A stretch of 64,000 bases of DNA from Panacibacter microcysteis (GTDB lineage: Bacteria; Bacteroidota; Bacteroidia; Chitinophagales; Chitinophagaceae). Location of the stretch: NCBI RefSeq assembly GCF_015831355.1, contig NZ_JADWYR010000001.1:2542001-2606000 (forward strand), written 5' to 3'. Numbering within the stretch: the stretch's first letter is position 1; the number at the start of each line of letters is the position of its first letter. Positions 61,749 to 64,000 of this stretch are shown piece by piece. The notes under the pieces were generated by a model. It was not told where the DNA came from and ran no database searches. It saw nothing but the letters and a program-made list of their open reading frames with translations. The position numbers and the translations under genes are program-made.

Positions 61749-61830
61749 AGGGCTAAGCTATATTGCTGCTATTAAGCTTTGGTTGTGTCACTCACTTGTA
61801 CGTTCAGTTCTATACTCAGCAAGTGCGAAG
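61749..61830 (+). repeat. Interspersed repeat, type 2, forward
   Basis: GGGCTAAGC end, ATTAAGCTTTG, a perfect core at 61782-61801, then ACTCAGCAAGTGCGAAG. It follows the thioredoxin-like gene in sense orientation. Confidence 0.85.
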
Positions 61831-61989
61831 TTGCAAAAAGATCACAAACAACTTTATAGCGCAGCAGGAAAAGCGTGTGCCACGTTTAGCAGCAGGAAAA
61901 GTTTATCATAAAAAATAAACAGCGCAAACATGTTTTTTAAATGTCCATCTTCTCCGGTGTGGGGCAGAGGGAGCGGCTCAACAAATACT

Positions 61990-61997
61990 TAAGTTTG
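61990..61997 (+). promoter_or_regulatory. Possible -7 box TAAGTTTG of the aldo/keto reductase gene
   Basis: Matches TAnnTTTG, 19 nt before the ATG at 62017, with no clear -33 box. Confidence 0.4.
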
Positions 61998-62016
61998 TTG
62001 TACAAAAAAATAACTG

Positions 62017-63039
62017 ATGAAATATAAACTACTTGGAAGAAGCGGGCTGAAAGTATCTGAATTATGCCTGGGCACCATGGGCTTTGGCACGGAAGCGGGA
62101 TGGGGTGCAGATAAAGAGACAAGCTTCCGGATCATGGAAACCTTTGGCAACGCCGGGGGTAATTTTATGGATACCGCCAACATTTATAAACTTGGTACCA
62201 GTGAAAGGATCATCGGGGAATTTATGAGCAGCAGGGACAGGGATTACTGGGTACTCGCAACAAAGTATTCGCTCAGGGATAATACAACAAATCCCAATGC
62301 GAGTGGTAACAACCGCAAGAACATGATGCGCAGCGTGGAAGAGAGCCTGAAGCGGTTGAAGACAGCATTTATAGATATACTCTACCTGCATATCTGGGAT
62401 GACCTTACGCCAATAGATGAAGTATTGCGCGGCCTTGATGATCTGATAAGACAGGGTAAAGTAAATTATGCTGCCATCAGCGATACGCCGGCATGGATCG
62501 TATCAAAAGGTAATACAATGGCTGAACTGATGGGTTGGAGCCAGTTTGTTGCATTGCAGGTAGAGTACAGCCTGTTGCAGCGTACACCGGAAAGAGAGCT
62601 GTTACCTATGGCAAAACATTTTGGTATGACGGTTACCCCATGGGCGCCCCTTGCCGGTGGCGCATTAACCGGTAAATACCTGCGTGGGGATAAGGGCCGC
62701 ATTAAAGAAGGCAGCAACCGCTTAAATGAAAACAGCCAGCGCATCACAAAAGAAGTAATGGCTGTTGCAGATAAACTGGGTGTACAGCCCTCGCATGTAG
62801 CGCTCAGATGGACGATGCAGCAAGGCGTTTCAGCTATACCAATTGTTGGCGCAACAAAAGCAGGTCAGCTTGAAGAAAATCTTCAAACAACAGCTCTGGT
62901 GCTTTCAGCAGAAGATATGCAAAGGCTTGACGAAGCCAGCAAAATAGACCTCGGTTTTCCGGGTAATTTCTTCAAAGAAGATGGTGTAAGGCAAAACAAT
63001 TTTGGCGGTTTTTACGACAAAATTGAAAAGAGAAATTAG
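62017..63039 (+). CDS. Aldo/keto reductase
   Basis: A 340-residue NADPH-dependent TIM-barrel reductase of the YajO/Gcy-type AKR group. It begins MKYKLLGRSGLKVSELCLGTMGFG. The catalytic Asp/Tyr are in FMDTANIYKLGTSERIIGEF, the Lys in VLATKYSL and the His in YLHIWDDLTPIDE. GATKAGQLEENL is the cofactor phosphate loop. All four tetrad positions are present. It is a single gene with a strong terminator after it. Confidence 0.92.
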   Translation: MKYKLLGRSGLKVSELCLGTMGFGTEAGWGADKETSFRIMETFGNAGGNFMDTANIYKLGTSERIIGEFMSSRDRDYWVLATKYSLRDNTTNPNASGNNRKNMMRSVEESLKRLKTAFIDILYLHIWDDLTPIDEVLRGLDDLIRQGKVNYAAISDTPAWIVSKGNTMAELMGWSQFVALQVEYSLLQRTPERELLPMAKHFGMTVTPWAPLAGGALTGKYLRGDKGRIKEGSNRLNENSQRITKEVMAVADKLGVQPSHVALRWTMQQGVSAIPIVGATKAGQLEENLQTTALVLSAEDMQRLDEASKIDLGFPGNFFKEDGVRQNNFGGFYDKIEKRN

Positions 63040-63061
63040 CTCCTGTTCTTCAGGCATATAC

Positions 63062-63094
63062 ATGGCGCAGCCGAAGGCTGCGCCATTTTTTTTG
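63062..63094 (+). terminator. Terminator of the aldo/keto reductase gene
   Basis: ATGGCGCAGCC (63062-63072) pairs perfectly with GGCTGCGCCAT (63076-63086) over a GAA loop, followed by eight T. It is the strongest intrinsic terminator in the window. Confidence 0.97.
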
Positions 63095-63151
63095 ATTATT
63101 GTCAAATAATACATCACAATAAACAACTAACTTAACTGTAAATAAAGCAGC

Positions 63152-63931
63152 TTGCACTTTCCAGTTGACATAGCTATAGGCCCCGCAAAGATCTTACTGC
63201 ATAACATAACCGAGTTCCTTGGCTTCTTTATTGGCTTTCGTTATTTTCTTTACCTGCGTAAGAAGCAGGGAGATATTATCGGGCAGCCTAATCGGGTGTC
63301 TATACTTATTGCTGCCATCTTCGGCGCCTTTATCGGGAGCCGCCTGGTTGGCGGGCTGGAAGACCCGGTGAAAATGATTGCCGCTGACAATGTTTTTGTT
63401 TATTTCTACCAGCAGAAAACCGTATTGGGTGGGTTTTTAGGTGGCCTGCTCAGCGTAGAACTTGTAAAAAAGATTATCGGGGAACGTACTGCTTCCGGCG
63501 ACCTTTTTACCTATCCCATCATCCTTGCATTAATCATTGGCCGCATTGGCTGTTTCAGTATGGGTGTGTATGAAGAAACGTATGGATTGCCCACCACTTT
63601 GCCATGGGGCATAAAACTGGGCGATGCGTTCTACCGTCACCCTGTTGCTTTATACGAGGTGTTGTTCCTGGTTTTATTATGGTTTACTTTATTGCAACTG
63701 GAAGTGAGGTATGCATTGCAGAATGGAGCCCGTTTCAAGTTATTTATGATAGCCTACTGCCTGTTCAGGTTTATGCTCGATTTTGTAAAACCGCATTACA
63801 CATTCGGCTTTGGTTTATCAACTATACAGGTTACGGCCCTGCTGGGCCTGCTCTATTATTACCGTTATATGGTACAGCCTGCAAGCCTTATCGTGCAAAA
63901 ACGGCAAATGGTGCAGCAGGCTATCCGATAA
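63152..63931 (+). CDS. Lgt-like prolipoprotein diacylglyceryl transferase paralogue
   Basis: A 259-residue membrane protein with about seven helices and the Lgt fold. GRIGCFSMGVYEETYG corresponds to the Lgt signature GRLGNFINGELWG: the Arg and last Gly are kept but the Asn is Cys. The segment matching HGGL is LGGF, so the essential His is Leu. RHPVALYE (Q to A) and CLFRFMLDFVK, with the second essential Arg, are present. Canonical lipoprotein modification is therefore doubtful. The start appears to be TTG 63152; no in-frame ATG exists before residue 90. Confidence 0.8.
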   Translation: MHFPVDIAIGPAKILLHNITEFLGFFIGFRYFLYLRKKQGDIIGQPNRVSILIAAIFGAFIGSRLVGGLEDPVKMIAADNVFVYFYQQKTVLGGFLGGLLSVELVKKIIGERTASGDLFTYPIILALIIGRIGCFSMGVYEETYGLPTTLPWGIKLGDAFYRHPVALYEVLFLVLLWFTLLQLEVRYALQNGARFKLFMIAYCLFRFMLDFVKPHYTFGFGLSTIQVTALLGLLYYYRYMVQPASLIVQKRQMVQQAIR

Positions 63932-63969
63932 GCATCACGTATTGTGTTGTAAGAACCGCAGACGGCGAT

Positions 63970-64000
63970 ATGCTTAAGTATACATTTTGCGAAGAAGGAA
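63970..64000 (+). CDS. Possible start of a downstream gene, cut at the window edge
   Basis: An ATG at 63970 begins a frame reading MLKYTFCEEG to the edge. The same frame is open for at least 14 codons upstream, so the start is uncertain. Too little is present to name it. Confidence 0.25.
   Translation, partial: MLKYTFCEEG

Larger units (their letters stand above)
61697..62016. other. Intergenic region with one repeat and a promoter-like box
   Basis: This 320-bp gap contains a repeat copy (61749-61830) and a TAAGTTTG box (61990-61997). No gene or other repeat is seen in 61835-61985. Confidence 0.7.

Noticed and set aside
4999-61830. Recurring 20-bp cores as a CRISPR array or attachment sites
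   Set aside because: Copies are scattered over 57 kb in both orientations with irregular spacing and no unique spacers or cas genes.

Overview
The window looks like a chromosome segment from a Bacteroidota member, most likely Chitinophagaceae (inference). Evidence: upstream boxes of the form TAnnTTTG, typical of this phylum, precede rpoB, rpsT, sdhC, marR and others; one protein ends in a T9SS type A sorting domain; succinate dehydrogenase has the sdhC-sdhA-sdhB layout with a single fused cytochrome b subunit; and a large flexirubin/aryl-polyene type pigment cluster is present. No tRNA, rRNA, CRISPR array, transposase or phage gene was seen.

Layout. 1-9.5 kb: the 3' part of an alpha-2-macroglobulin-like gene, an FAD oxidoreductase, a degenerate M4 metallopeptidase with a T9SS tail, an RlmI-type rRNA methyltransferase and a LysE-type exporter. 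9.8-18 kb: core genes rpsT, sucA and a solitary rpoB with its own promoter, leader hairpins and terminator, without rplL or rpoC beside it. 18-27 kb: DUF72, a lipoprotein amidase, a MOSC protein, a LytS/LytTR two-component pair, a serine hydrolase, a DinB-like protein, a cupin and TrmN6. 27-31 kb: sdhCAB. 31-32.6 kb: a MacB-type permease. 32.8-45.9 kb plus 49.0-51.3 kb: the pigment cluster, all on the minus strand. It has LolA, a lipoprotein, a deacetylase, three complete ketosynthases, two ketosynthase-like proteins without catalytic residues, two acyl carrier proteins, a halogenase-like flavoprotein, an O-methyltransferase, a thioesterase, a hotdog dehydratase, an acyltransferase, a ketoreductase and an aromatic amino acid ammonia-lyase very like the tyrosine ammonia-lyase of Flavobacterium flexirubin clusters. 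Two unrelated nucleoside-hydrolase-fold genes (46.1-48.9 kb) interrupt it. 51.6-64 kb: GNAT, a small lipoprotein, a CPA2 antiporter, ruvB with a convergent small membrane protein, a MarR-controlled redox locus with palindromic operators, SDR/AKR oxidoreductases and a divergent Lgt-like protein.

The ammonia-lyase would supply 4-coumarate as aryl starter. Ketosynthases, ACPs, ketoreductase and dehydratase would build the polyene, while the methyltransferase and halogenase-like enzyme would decorate the ring. The acyltransferase, LolA and lipoprotein would handle transfer to the envelope. An acyl-CoA ligase, DarA/DarB and the exporter are not in the window.

The most striking unexplained structure is a family of about 24 interspersed, strictly intergenic repeats of roughly 65-100 bp (one per 2.7 kb). 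The core is GTTGYGTCRCWCWCTTGTAC. It comes in variants with coupled base changes, sits mostly just after stop codons in the sense orientation of the gene that ends there, pairs up as inverted repeats in several gaps, and punctuates the pigment cluster into sub-operons.
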